Below are positions 26,269-34,705 of a stretch of 64,000 nt of DNA, piece after piece. Under the pieces are notes generated by a model. That model had not been told where the DNA came from. It made no database searches and worked only from the letters and a program-made list of their open reading frames with translations. The stretch's first letter is position 1. Each line of letters opens with the position of its first letter. This DNA comes from Flavobacterium ammoniigenes (lineage in GTDB: Bacteria; Bacteroidota; Bacteroidia; Flavobacteriales; Flavobacteriaceae): assembly GCF_020886055.1 (NCBI RefSeq), contig NZ_AP025184.1, forward strand, positions 496,001 to 560,000, written 5' to 3'. A program made the translations under genes and the position numbers.

Positions 26269-26583
26269 GTGCTATTAACTAACCAAAAAAACTATAAATT
26301 ATGAAATTTATATCAAAATTTGAAAGGAAACCACCCCTTTCATTTTTGTACTACAAATTTAAAGCATGTTTGATGAATTATTATTGTAAAAATTCACTTT
26401 AACAAAAGATTTGTCATTTATAAATTCGAAACCACTTATTTTTTTATTATGTAAAAAAATAAGTGGTTTTTTTAATGATTATTCTAATAAATAACTTTGT
26501 TTTTCTGGTGATAATTCTAAAAAATAAGTTAAAAACACCCTTTTTTTAACAAAAAAACAATTCCAAAAAGCGTCTTTTTATAT
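26269..26583. other. Gene-poor spacer with a 33-codon open frame and a rightward terminator
   Basis: This is the largest gap in the window (26176-26583 in full). It holds no gene I can recognise. A 33-codon frame runs 26301-26402 on the plus strand (starts MKFISKFERKPPLSF, ends KNSL), preceded by an A-rich stretch like flavobacterial leaders. The arms GAAAGG and CCTTTC form a small hairpin within it. A strong rightward terminator follows at 26428-26473. Codon content and peptide properties are not convincing alone, so this could be a small RNA, a short peptide gene or neither. Confidence 0.35.
26428..26473 (+). terminator. Rightward terminator with no annotated gene before it
   Basis: AAACCACTTATTTTTT pairs with the matching downstream arm ending AAGTGGTTT around a short loop, followed by a T-run on the plus strand. 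On the minus strand the U-tract is absorbed into the stem. The nearest plus-strand gene upstream ends at 17450. Confidence 0.72.
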
Positions 26584-28911
26584 TTAAAACCAAAATCCTA
26601 CACCAAACCAAGTATAGCCTTTAGTAAGTTCTGGCGACCATGAATATTTTACTTCGATTGGGCCAATTCTGGTTTCCAAACCATAACCCAAAGCATAACC
26701 TGAATAGTTGGGTAATGAAATCCAATCTTTAGATTTGAACAGATTTTGCTCCAAGTTTGCAAAATTAGCAGAGAAATTCAGGTGGTTTTTATTTAAAAAA
26801 ACAAAATCAATTGTCCCTGAAGCTTTGATAAAACTATTAGCTGCAATGCTCAAAAAATCATAGCCGAAAAACGGCTTAAAATTGTTGAGACTATTGTAAC
26901 CATAGCCTCCAAGAACAAAATTAAAAAATGGGATGCCATCATTACCTATTGGCAATCCCACATCTCCCTGAAACTTAAAAGTAATTGCTTTCGACAACGA
27001 AAAAGCTTTAGAAAACTCGGCCTTTACTATTGAAAAAGGCTTGAAATCATTGTGATAATCAGAAGCAAATAAATACGATTGAAAATCAGAAGTGAAAGAC
27101 CATCCTTTTTTTGGAAAGTATTTATTATCAAAAGAATCGTATTTAACATACCCAAAACCACTCCAATAACTGCTTTTATCTATAATCGGATTGGCAATTG
27201 TTTTTGACGAAATGTGCAAATATTTTAATTCCACTCCCGCACCAAATAAAAACCGTTGTGCAATCCCTTTTTGCACATAAGTTCGTGTAGAAAGATCTAA
27301 ATAATCTACATTAATTTGATTGACTCCTGTGTCTAAAATCGATTTGGTAATTTCTTGTGTGATGTTTCTATTGAACTGACTCAATTGGGATTTAAATCCA
27401 TAACTAAAATTAAATCCGTTGTCTACATAATAATCCAAATTGTATCTGAAATTGTCTCCCAAAATGATATCTAGCGAAGCCAAATCATTTTTAAACAAGG
27501 TGTTTTTATGGGTAATATTGACTAAAATCGCACTTTTAAATAATTCGTCATAATGCAATCCTAGTTTTAAATAGGTGTAAATAGGATTTTCTGATAACTG
27601 AAGTTCTAGAGCTTCTCCTCGTTCGTTATTTTTAAAGGAATAACTTATGGAATGAAAATTTTCAGTAGCAAGCAAGGTGTTAATTCCTGATTCCAAATGG
27701 CCATAGGTGATGGGAGTATTTGGTTTAAACCCTAATTTACCAAACACATAATCAGTAGTAAATTTACTCAATTTAGTGGTGTTGATTTGTGCCAATTTTA
27801 AGCTGTCCTTCAATACAGACAATTTGGGTTTCTTAAAATAGTTGTTGTCATCCGTAAGGATTTTAATTTTTTCATATGCTGCAAAAGCAGCTTCTTCTCC
27901 TCTTTGAATTATTTCTCTGCCTCTGTCAAAGGATAATACTCCAAAATTTTTAATATCGGGGGTAATATAAATATCGGTGCCTTTGATTTTATTTTTCATT
28001 TGTTCAATGGAATGCAAATTGGTAATTTGAACCAATATTTTTGTGGCATTTTTAAGTTGAGCTTTGTCCCACAACCCATCTTGTACATCGACTCCAATAA
28101 TCAAATCGGCTCCTAAATTTTTCACTTCATCAACGGGAAAATTATTGGCTACTCCACCGTCAATAAGCAATTGTCCGTCAATTTCAATTGGGGTAAATAA
28201 AGTAGGAAAGGCAGCACTTGCCAGCATAGCCTGTGCCAAATTTCCTTTGTTTAGCACTACCTGTTGACCAGTCTCAATATTAGTTCCAATACATAAAAAT
28301 GGGGTAGGCAATTGGTTAAAATCATTCACCTGGCGCACATGTCGTGTCAGTCGGCTCAACAAATTAAAATTATACAAGCCCTTGGAAAGTGCTTGAGGTA
28401 TTCCCACTTTGAAATTACTAAATGGAAGTGTTATTGCATAGGTTTCGTCATTTCGTTTTTCGTAAAAACTTTTCGCGGATCGCGGTATATAATCATTAAG
28501 CAATTCGTCAAAATTAACTTTATGAAAAATAGAATCTATTTGAGTGGCGTTGTAACCCGAAGCATACAAACCGCCAACAACTGCTCCCATGCTCGTTCCG
28601 CCGATATAATCAATTTTAACTCCCGCTTCTTCAATTACTTTTAAAACTCCAATATGAGCAAATCCTTTGGCGCCTCCACCACTCAACACCAATCCTATTT
28701 TAGGACGTTTTTGCTCTTGAGCAAAACTATTTTGAAAACTGAACAAGAATACTCCCACAAGAAGCAAGCCCCAGATGGAAGTGAAAAGCGCCGCTGGTGT
28801 AAATGCTATTTTTTCTTGAGGAAAAAGAGCAACAGCAGGAGCTCCTTTTTTCTCTTTAGAAAAAAAGAATTGTGACAGCGGACTTGCAACGGAAAGCTGG
28901 GATAGGCTCAT
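26584..28911 (-). CDS. Patatin-like phospholipase with C-terminal outer-membrane barrel
   Basis: The 775-residue protein combines a patatin lipase domain (oxyanion motif SGGGAKGF near 77, nucleophile Ser in GTSMG near 105-109, catalytic Asp in LIDGGVANNFP near 250) with a BamA/Omp85-like barrel over the C-terminal ~350 residues, ending WFGVGFWF. This is the layout of PlpD-type (type Vd) autotransporters. The first ~48 residues are odd: they are not a signal peptide and look like a translated intergenic repeat, after which LLLVGVFLFSFQNSFAQ is a typical signal-peptide end. There is no ATG between residue 1 and the signal region. It is five bases after uvrC, probably in the same operon. Confidence 0.9.
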   Translation of the reverse strand: MSLSQLSVASPLSQFFFSKEKKGAPAVALFPQEKIAFTPAALFTSIWGLLLVGVFLFSFQNSFAQEQKRPKIGLVLSGGGAKGFAHIGVLKVIEEAGVKIDYIGGTSMGAVVGGLYASGYNATQIDSIFHKVNFDELLNDYIPRSAKSFYEKRNDETYAITLPFSNFKVGIPQALSKGLYNFNLLSRLTRHVRQVNDFNQLPTPFLCIGTNIETGQQVVLNKGNLAQAMLASAAFPTLFTPIEIDGQLLIDGGVANNFPVDEVKNLGADLIIGVDVQDGLWDKAQLKNATKILVQITNLHSIEQMKNKIKGTDIYITPDIKNFGVLSFDRGREIIQRGEEAAFAAYEKIKILTDDNNYFKKPKLSVLKDSLKLAQINTTKLSKFTTDYVFGKLGFKPNTPITYGHLESGINTLLATENFHSISYSFKNNERGEALELQLSENPIYTYLKLGLHYDELFKSAILVNITHKNTLFKNDLASLDIILGDNFRYNLDYYVDNGFNFSYGFKSQLSQFNRNITQEITKSILDTGVNQINVDYLDLSTRTYVQKGIAQRFLFGAGVELKYLHISSKTIANPIIDKSSYWSGFGYVKYDSFDNKYFPKKGWSFTSDFQSYLFASDYHNDFKPFSIVKAEFSKAFSLSKAITFKFQGDVGLPIGNDGIPFFNFVLGGYGYNSLNNFKPFFGYDFLSIAANSFIKASGTIDFVFLNKNHLNFSANFANLEQNLFKSKDWISLPNYSGYALGYGLETRIGPIEVKYSWSPELTKGYTWFGVGFWF
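28770..28911 (-). repeat. Possible dispersed intergenic repeat forming the patatin N-terminus
   Basis: Read leftward, this stretch has the look of flavobacterial dispersed repeats: a CCCAGCTTTCCG...GTCCGCTGTC arm, a central hairpin TTTTTTTCT-AAAG-AGAAAAAA, then GGAGCTCCTGCTGTTGC and an ending CTTCCATCTGGGGC. This identification rests on memory of such repeats in related genomes, since there is no second copy inside the window. Confidence 0.4.
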
Positions 28912-28916
28912 ACAAA

Positions 28917-30710
28917 TTAATTGGTAGTGTAAAAGTCGGTAATTTTTTTGGCTTTTGACAGCCCAACGACTTCGGATATTTCTTTTTCGGTGGCCAATTT
29001 TAATCTTTTAACACTTTTGAAGTGCTGAATTAAAGTAGTCATGGTTTTTTCGCCAATACCTGGTATGGATTCTATAGACGAATTCAGAGCTGCTTTGCTG
29101 CGTTTGTCACGGTGATGGGTGATCCCAAAACGGTGCGCTTCATTACGCAATTGTTGTATAACTTTTAATGTTTCTGATTTTTTGTCGAGGTAAAGCGGAA
29201 TCGAATCGCCAGGATAGAAGAGCTCTTCCAAGCGTTTGGCAATACCAATAATCGTAATTTTTCCACGAAGACCTAGGTCGTCAATGCTTTTTAAAGCCGA
29301 AGACAATTGCCCCTTTCCACCGTCAATAATTATTAACTGCGGCAAAGGTTGGTTTTCGTCCAAAAGGCGTTTATAGCGTCGGTACACCACTTCTTCCATG
29401 GATGCAAAATCATTCGGACCTTCTACTGTTTTGATGTTAAAATGGCGGTAGTCTTTTTTACTCGGTTTACCGTCTTTGAATACCACACAAGCCGAAACTG
29501 GATTGGTTCCTTGAATATTGGAATTATCAAAACATTCAATGTGACGAGGCTCCACAGGCAAGCGCAAGTCTTTTTGCATTTGTGCCATAATTCGGTTAAC
29601 ATGGCGGTCTGGGTCTACAATTTGCAATTGTTTCAACTGTTCTATTCGATAGTATTTAGCATTGCGAAGAGATAAATCTAAAATTTGTTTTTTGTCGCCC
29701 AATTGCGGCACTGTGATTTTGATGTTTTCTCCCAAATCTATTTCAAAAGGAACAATAATTTCTTTAGACAACAACTGGAAGCGCTCCCGAAGTTCAATGA
29801 TGGCTAATTCCAACAGTTCTTCGTCGGTTTCTTCCAATTTCTTTTTGATTTCCATAGTATGGGAACGAATAATCGATCCGTGAGAAATTTGCAAAAAGTT
29901 GACATAGGCCGCACTTTCATCTGAAACAATCGAAAAGACATCAATGTTGGTGATTTTTGGATTGATAATCGTGGAACGCGACTGGTAATTTTCTAGAATT
30001 TCAATTTTCTCTTTGATTTTTTGAGCCTCTTCAAAACGCATTTCTTGGGCTAATTCGTTCATCAAGCGCTTGAAATCTTTCATACTTTCTTTGAAATTTC
30101 CTTTCAAAATTTCGCGAATAGCATTCACTTGTTTTTGATATTCTTCAACCGATTCATAGCCTTCACAAGGACCTTTGCAATTGCCAATACGGTATTCCAA
30201 ACATACTTTGAATTTACCACTTTGAATATTAGTAGCACTCAAATCATAGTTACAGGTGCGCAATGGATACAACTCTTTGATCAAGTCCAAAATAGTAGAC
30301 ACCGTTTTGAAACTGGTGTAAGGCCCAAAATATTCCGAACCGTCTTTGACCATTCTACGTGTTGAAAATATGCGCGAAAAAGGTTCTTTCTTAATACACA
30401 ACCAAGGGTAGCTTTTGTCGTCTCGCAATAAGACATTGTAACGCGGTTGCAGGGTTTTGATCAGATTGTTTTCCAACAAAAGCGCATCGGTTTCCGTTGG
30501 CACTACAATGTGTTTGATGGTTACAATTTTTTTAACCAGAACATTCGTTTTAGCCGTATCGTGAATTTTATTGAAATAAGACGAAACCCTTTTTTTTAGG
30601 TTTTTGGCTTTGCCCACATACAAAATTTTCCCGTCCTTATCGTAGTATTGATAAACACCAGGGTTGTCCGGTAAAGTTTGAATTTGCAATGCAATGCTGG
30701 GTGGCGTCAT
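28917..30710 (-). CDS. uvrC: Excinuclease ABC subunit C
   Basis: UvrC makes both incisions in nucleotide excision repair. The 597-residue protein has the N-terminal GIY-YIG nuclease (PGVYQYYDKDGKILYVGKAKNLKKR), a cysteine cluster near CLEYRIGNCKGPC, a UVR motif (MRFEEAQKIKEKIEIL), the C-terminal RNase H-like nuclease (HIECFDNSNIQGTNPVSACV), and a helix-hairpin-helix end (SIPGIGEKTMTTLIQHFKSV). The start is placed at the ATG at 30710: a TAAATTTG box (30734-30741) lies inside the longer open frame. The patatin gene follows five bases after the stop. Confidence 0.97.
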   Translation of the reverse strand: MTPPSIALQIQTLPDNPGVYQYYDKDGKILYVGKAKNLKKRVSSYFNKIHDTAKTNVLVKKIVTIKHIVVPTETDALLLENNLIKTLQPRYNVLLRDDKSYPWLCIKKEPFSRIFSTRRMVKDGSEYFGPYTSFKTVSTILDLIKELYPLRTCNYDLSATNIQSGKFKVCLEYRIGNCKGPCEGYESVEEYQKQVNAIREILKGNFKESMKDFKRLMNELAQEMRFEEAQKIKEKIEILENYQSRSTIINPKITNIDVFSIVSDESAAYVNFLQISHGSIIRSHTMEIKKKLEETDEELLELAIIELRERFQLLSKEIIVPFEIDLGENIKITVPQLGDKKQILDLSLRNAKYYRIEQLKQLQIVDPDRHVNRIMAQMQKDLRLPVEPRHIECFDNSNIQGTNPVSACVVFKDGKPSKKDYRHFNIKTVEGPNDFASMEEVVYRRYKRLLDENQPLPQLIIIDGGKGQLSSALKSIDDLGLRGKITIIGIAKRLEELFYPGDSIPLYLDKKSETLKVIQQLRNEAHRFGITHHRDKRSKAALNSSIESIPGIGEKTMTTLIQHFKSVKRLKLATEKEISEVVGLSKAKKITDFYTTN

Positions 30711-30733
30711 TATGTGTTGGCTCGAAATGTTTT

Positions 30734-30741
30734 CAAATTTA
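30734..30741 (-). promoter_or_regulatory. Promoter -7 box for uvrC (TAAATTTG)
   Basis: This minus-strand TAnnTTTG match lies 23 bases upstream of the ATG at 30710. A TTG is 15 bases further up, slightly closer than usual. Confidence 0.5.
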
Positions 30742-30828
30742 CAAATAACATCTTTGCAAATCAAAATCAGTGGTTTTCTTTTTCGGCGCAAAAATTAATA
30801 GTACTTTTAACTACTATTTTTACTTAAA

Positions 30829-31392
30829 ATGACAAAAACTGAATTACGCATTCTTTACAAAAAGTTACGAAAACAACTTTCCAATGCTGATATTGAGGAA
30901 AAAAGTTTGGCTATTGCCAATGGCGTTTTGGCTTTAGACCTTTGGGACAAAACTTACTTTCATATTTTCTTACCTATTGAGGAGCAAAAAGAAGTCAACA
31001 CCGAATTCCTACTACACTTGCTCTCTGGAAAAGACAAAGAAATTGTGGTGTCCAAATCTGATTTTTCAACACGGAAAATGACCCATTTTTTATTGACAGA
31101 CAATACCAAAATCAAAAAAAACGAATACAATATTCCAGAACCAATAGACGGAATTGAAGTGCCTTCGCCCAAAATTCAAGTCGTGTTTGTGCCACTTTTG
31201 GCCTTTGATTTAAATGGAAATCGGGTAGGTTACGGCAAAGGATTTTACGATCAATTTTTGGCAGAATGCCATCCAGATACCATTAAAATTGGACTTTCGT
31301 TTTTTGAAGCTGAAAAATCAATTGCAGACGTTTTTGAAAACGATGTTCGTTTGGATTATTGCATTACCCCAGAAAAGTGTTACCCCTTTTAA
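30829..31392 (+). CDS. 5-formyltetrahydrofolate cyclo-ligase
   Basis: The enzyme converts 5-formyl-THF to 5,10-methenyl-THF with ATP, returning stored folate to the one-carbon pool. The 187-residue length is typical. It has the N-terminal Lys/Arg-rich KTELRILYKKLRKQL helix and the family signature VGYGKGFYDQFL near 134-145, following PLLAFDLNGNR. It is divergent from uvrC, and the next rightward gene begins 62 bases later. Confidence 0.93.
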   Translation: MTKTELRILYKKLRKQLSNADIEEKSLAIANGVLALDLWDKTYFHIFLPIEEQKEVNTEFLLHLLSGKDKEIVVSKSDFSTRKMTHFLLTDNTKIKKNEYNIPEPIDGIEVPSPKIQVVFVPLLAFDLNGNRVGYGKGFYDQFLAECHPDTIKIGLSFFEAEKSIADVFENDVRLDYCITPEKCYPF

Positions 31393-31454
31393 TTTCTGCT
31401 GAAAAAATTGGCTTTTTTTTACTTTCTTTACACCTTCAATAATTTGGCGTTTTT

Positions 31455-33446
31455 ATGAGAATTAACAAGAAGAAAATAGGAATTACACTGGGAATTCTTT
31501 TCGTTTTATTTGTGGCTGCATTAAGCACTTTTTATTATTTCAGAGATGAAATTTTAAAAGTAACTTTAGAAAAAGTAGCGGTAAAAATGGAACGGGATTT
31601 CGATAGTAAATTCACCATAAAAACAGCTTCTTTTGACGGAATTTCTGCAGTTCGATTTACGGATGTGGTTTTGGCTCCCAAACATGCCGATACTTTATTC
31701 CGAATTCAAAAAATGAAAACTAGCATTAGCTTTTGGCATTTACTCATTGGCGATCTACAATTGGGTACCTTAGAAATACAAAATGGATTGGTACAATTAA
31801 CCAAAAAAGGGAAGGTGCGCAACTTTGATGCTTTTTTGAAGAAAAATAAAAATCAAGAAGTTAGTTCGGATAAAAGAGATTACGCGGCCTTAGCCAAACG
31901 CATTATTTTTCGCTTGTTGAATTTGGTTCCATCAGACATGGATATCAAAAATTTAGTTTTCAAATTAGACGATAATGGAAAGAAAGCGACCATTGATGTC
32001 AAGAAATTAGCCTTAGATGGCGGTGATTTAGAAAGTATCATTCACGTCAAAACCAATACTTTTGCGCAACGCTGGCGAATTGCTGGCGAAGCTGATCCTA
32101 GAGACCGTACTGCCGATATTCAGTTTTTCAATATGGATGGCGGACCAATAAAAGTACCCTATTTTGACGAACGATTTAATTTGATTTCTAGTTTTGATTC
32201 CATTCACCTAAACGTTGAAAACATTGAAAGTGATGGCGATGAATTCCATATTGACGGCTATACTTCTATTGCCAATTTAAAAGTCAATCATCCTAAAATT
32301 GCAAGTAAAGATGTCATCATTCGCAATGCGCGTTTTGACTACCGTTTGTTACTTGGCGAAGATTTTATTTCGGTAGATAGTTCTTCTTCGATCCAATTGA
32401 ACAAAATAAAAATTCAACCTTATTTGGCCTACGAAACGGAAGAGGATACCGTTTATAAAATGAATATTCGCATTCCAAAAATGCAAGCGCAAGACTTTAT
32501 TAGTTCGCTTCCTGATGGATTGTTCACCAATGTACAAGGGATGCTGGCTAGTGGAAGTTTCGATTACAAACTGGACTTTATGTTCAACAAAAACAAGCCC
32601 GAAACAATCATTTTTGACAGTAAATTAAACAAAGAAAATTTACGTATTTACCGTTTTGGCCAAGCCAATTTGGGCAAAATGAACGGCGATTTTGAATACC
32701 GTGCCATAATTAATAATGTGAGGCAACGACCTGTTTTTGTAGGTAGTTCTAATCCCGATTATACGCCACTCAATCAAATTTCGCCTTATTTAAAAAAATG
32801 TGTATTGACTACCGAAGACCCTTCCTTCTTCAGACATCGCGGCTTTATAACAGAGGCGTTCAAGCAATCGATTATCAAAAACATCAAAACGCGAAAATTC
32901 TCTCGTGGGGGTAGTACCATCAGCATGCAATTGATTAAAAATGTATTCTTAACCCGCGAGAAAACTTTATCTCGAAAATTAGAAGAAATTTTATTGGTTT
33001 ATATATTAGAAAACAACCGAATTGTAAGCAAAGAACGCATGTTGGAAGTGTATTTCAATATTATTGAATGGGGACCAAACGTCTACGGAATTGGCGAAGC
33101 AAGCCGATTTTATTTCCAAAAAAATCCTGCCGATTTGACTTTTAATGAATGTTTGTACTTGGCCACTATTATACCGAGTCCGAAGAAATTCATGTATCAA
33201 TTTGACGACCAAGGAAACCTAAAAGGCTTTGCCTTAAAAAACCAACGCTATTTGAGTAATCTGATGTTGCGTCGTGGTATAGTAACTAGCAGTGATAGTA
33301 TTAATCCTTATGGCGTATCGCTTTCAGGAAATGCGCGTTCGTTCTTAACAATTCGTAAAGCGCAAGATACTACTGGTGTTGCAGTAGATTCTATTCCGCC
33401 AAAAGAAGACTTTGATTTTGAATTTCTAAAAACGGATGAAGACTAA
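31455..33446 (+). CDS. AsmA-like / GT51 peptidoglycan glycosyltransferase hybrid
   Basis: The 663-residue protein has one N-terminal transmembrane segment (GITLGILFVLFVAALSTFYYF), a long beta-rich region (about 40-420) reminiscent of AsmA-like envelope proteins, and a C-terminal GT51 domain. The GT51 motifs are clear: TTEDPSFFRHRGF with the catalytic Glu near 454, GGSTISMQLIKNVFL, the second-Glu region RKLEEILLVYILE, and YFNIIEWGPNVYGIGEA. There is no transpeptidase domain. The protein may polymerise glycan strands like MtgA, with the N-domain spanning the periplasm. A terminator follows. Confidence 0.86.
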   Translation: MRINKKKIGITLGILFVLFVAALSTFYYFRDEILKVTLEKVAVKMERDFDSKFTIKTASFDGISAVRFTDVVLAPKHADTLFRIQKMKTSISFWHLLIGDLQLGTLEIQNGLVQLTKKGKVRNFDAFLKKNKNQEVSSDKRDYAALAKRIIFRLLNLVPSDMDIKNLVFKLDDNGKKATIDVKKLALDGGDLESIIHVKTNTFAQRWRIAGEADPRDRTADIQFFNMDGGPIKVPYFDERFNLISSFDSIHLNVENIESDGDEFHIDGYTSIANLKVNHPKIASKDVIIRNARFDYRLLLGEDFISVDSSSSIQLNKIKIQPYLAYETEEDTVYKMNIRIPKMQAQDFISSLPDGLFTNVQGMLASGSFDYKLDFMFNKNKPETIIFDSKLNKENLRIYRFGQANLGKMNGDFEYRAIINNVRQRPVFVGSSNPDYTPLNQISPYLKKCVLTTEDPSFFRHRGFITEAFKQSIIKNIKTRKFSRGGSTISMQLIKNVFLTREKTLSRKLEEILLVYILENNRIVSKERMLEVYFNIIEWGPNVYGIGEASRFYFQKNPADLTFNECLYLATIIPSPKKFMYQFDDQGNLKGFALKNQRYLSNLMLRRGIVTSSDSINPYGVSLSGNARSFLTIRKAQDTTGVAVDSIPPKEDFDFEFLKTDED

Positions 33447-33491
33447 GTAAATAGACGATTTAGGATTTACTAAGTTTAAAATAAATTAATT

Positions 33492-33527
33492 AAAGCTCCC
33501 AACTTTTATAAGGCTGGGAGCTTTTTA
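33492..33527. terminator. Terminator between the GT51 hybrid and the aldo-keto reductase
   Basis: AAAGCTCCCA pairs with TGGGAGCTTT around a 13-base loop, ending in TTTTT. It sits between convergent genes; the minus-strand T-run is weaker. Confidence 0.83.
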
Positions 33528-33529
33528 AT

Positions 33530-34567
33530 TTAGGGTGCTGGATCAGGAATAATAGCTTGAACAGCATCAATGGCTTTCAGGACTTCCTCAGAAAGGGTAA
33601 CCTGTATAGTGTCTATATTTTCTTTCAACTGTTCCATTGTGGTGGCGCCGATAATCGTACTCGTTAGAAAAGGCTGTTGCTCAATAAAAGCCAAAGCCAA
33701 TTGGGTTAACGTCAAACCGTGTTGCTGAGCAATTTCGTTATACAAACGAGTGGCTTCTGCCGATTGTGGACTGCTATAACGAGCCATTTGAGGAAATAGG
33801 GCCAATCGAGAAGTTGGATGTTGTTTCCCATTCAAGAATTTTCCAGACAAAAGTCCGAAAGCCATCGGCGAATAGGCCAACAAACCGATATTTTCACGCA
33901 AACAGACCTCAGCATTTCCTACTTCAAATGAGCGATTCAATAACGAATAGGGATTTTGTACCGTTTTAATTTTAGGCAAATTATGGTATTTATGTTCCTC
34001 GATGAATCGCATCAACCCCCAAGGCGTTTCGTTTGATAATCCAATGTGTTTGATTTTACCTTGTTGGACAAAACCCTCCAAGGTAGTCAACACCTCGTGA
34101 ATATTATCTTCCCAAGCATCGTCTTGTTTTTTATACCCGCGTTGCCCAAAAAAATTGGCTTTGCGTTCTGGCCAATGCAATTGGTAAATATCTACATAAT
34201 CGGTTTGTAACCGTTGTAAACTTTGGTCTAAGGCATATTGAATACTGGCTGGTGAGAAATCCACTTTGTCACGCATATAGGCAAAAGCTGGATTCGGCCC
34301 CGCAATTTTAGTAGCCAAAACTACTTGATCGCGATTTCCTGTTTTATTAAACCAAGTCCCAATAATTCGTTCGGTACTTCCATAGGTTTCTTGACGTCCT
34401 GGTACCGAATACATCTCGGCCGTGTCAAAAAAATTGACTCCGTTTGCTAAGGCATAATCCATTTGGGCATGACCCTCTGCTTCGGTGTTTTGTTCACCAA
34501 AAGTCATGGTGCCTAAACAAATTTTACTGACTTTAATATCGGTATTGGGTAGAGTAGTGTATTTCAT
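33530..34567 (-). CDS. NADP(H)-dependent aldo-keto reductase (Tas-like)
   Basis: The 345-residue protein is an aldo-keto reductase with the tetrad visible as Asp in NFFDTAEMYS, Tyr in the same segment, Lys in VVLATKIAG, and His in IYQLHWPER. The insertion SVPGRQETYGSTERIIGTW matches the E. coli Tas-type subgroup. Cofactor-binding TSTIIGATTMEQLKENI is near the C-terminus. The substrate is unknown; the family reduces aldehydes and ketones. A TATATTTG box lies upstream at 34590-34597. Confidence 0.9.
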   Translation of the reverse strand: MKYTTLPNTDIKVSKICLGTMTFGEQNTEAEGHAQMDYALANGVNFFDTAEMYSVPGRQETYGSTERIIGTWFNKTGNRDQVVLATKIAGPNPAFAYMRDKVDFSPASIQYALDQSLQRLQTDYVDIYQLHWPERKANFFGQRGYKKQDDAWEDNIHEVLTTLEGFVQQGKIKHIGLSNETPWGLMRFIEEHKYHNLPKIKTVQNPYSLLNRSFEVGNAEVCLRENIGLLAYSPMAFGLLSGKFLNGKQHPTSRLALFPQMARYSSPQSAEATRLYNEIAQQHGLTLTQLALAFIEQQPFLTSTIIGATTMEQLKENIDTIQVTLSEEVLKAIDAVQAIIPDPAP

Positions 34568-34589
34568 TTACTGGATAATTATTAAAAAA

Positions 34590-34597
34590 CAAATATA
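34590..34597 (-). promoter_or_regulatory. Promoter -7 box for the aldo-keto reductase (TATATTTG)
   Basis: This minus-strand TAnnTTTG match lies 22 bases before the ATG at 34567. No -33 TTG is at normal spacing. Confidence 0.48.
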
Positions 34598-34645
34598 CAA
34601 AGGAAAGAGAATTACTATCCTAAAATTCAATTTCAATTTGAGTAA

Positions 34646-34684
34646 TAATAAAGAAGCCCAACTTTGTGTTGGGCTTCTTTATCT
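34646..34684 (-). terminator. Intrinsic terminator after the OmpA lipoprotein gene
   Basis: AAAGAAGCCCAAC pairs with GTTGGGCTTCTTT around five bases, then TATTATT on the minus strand. It is about 20 bases after the stop at 34706. Confidence 0.78.
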
Positions 34685-34705
34685 TATTAATTAGGTGAAT
34701 GAAAA

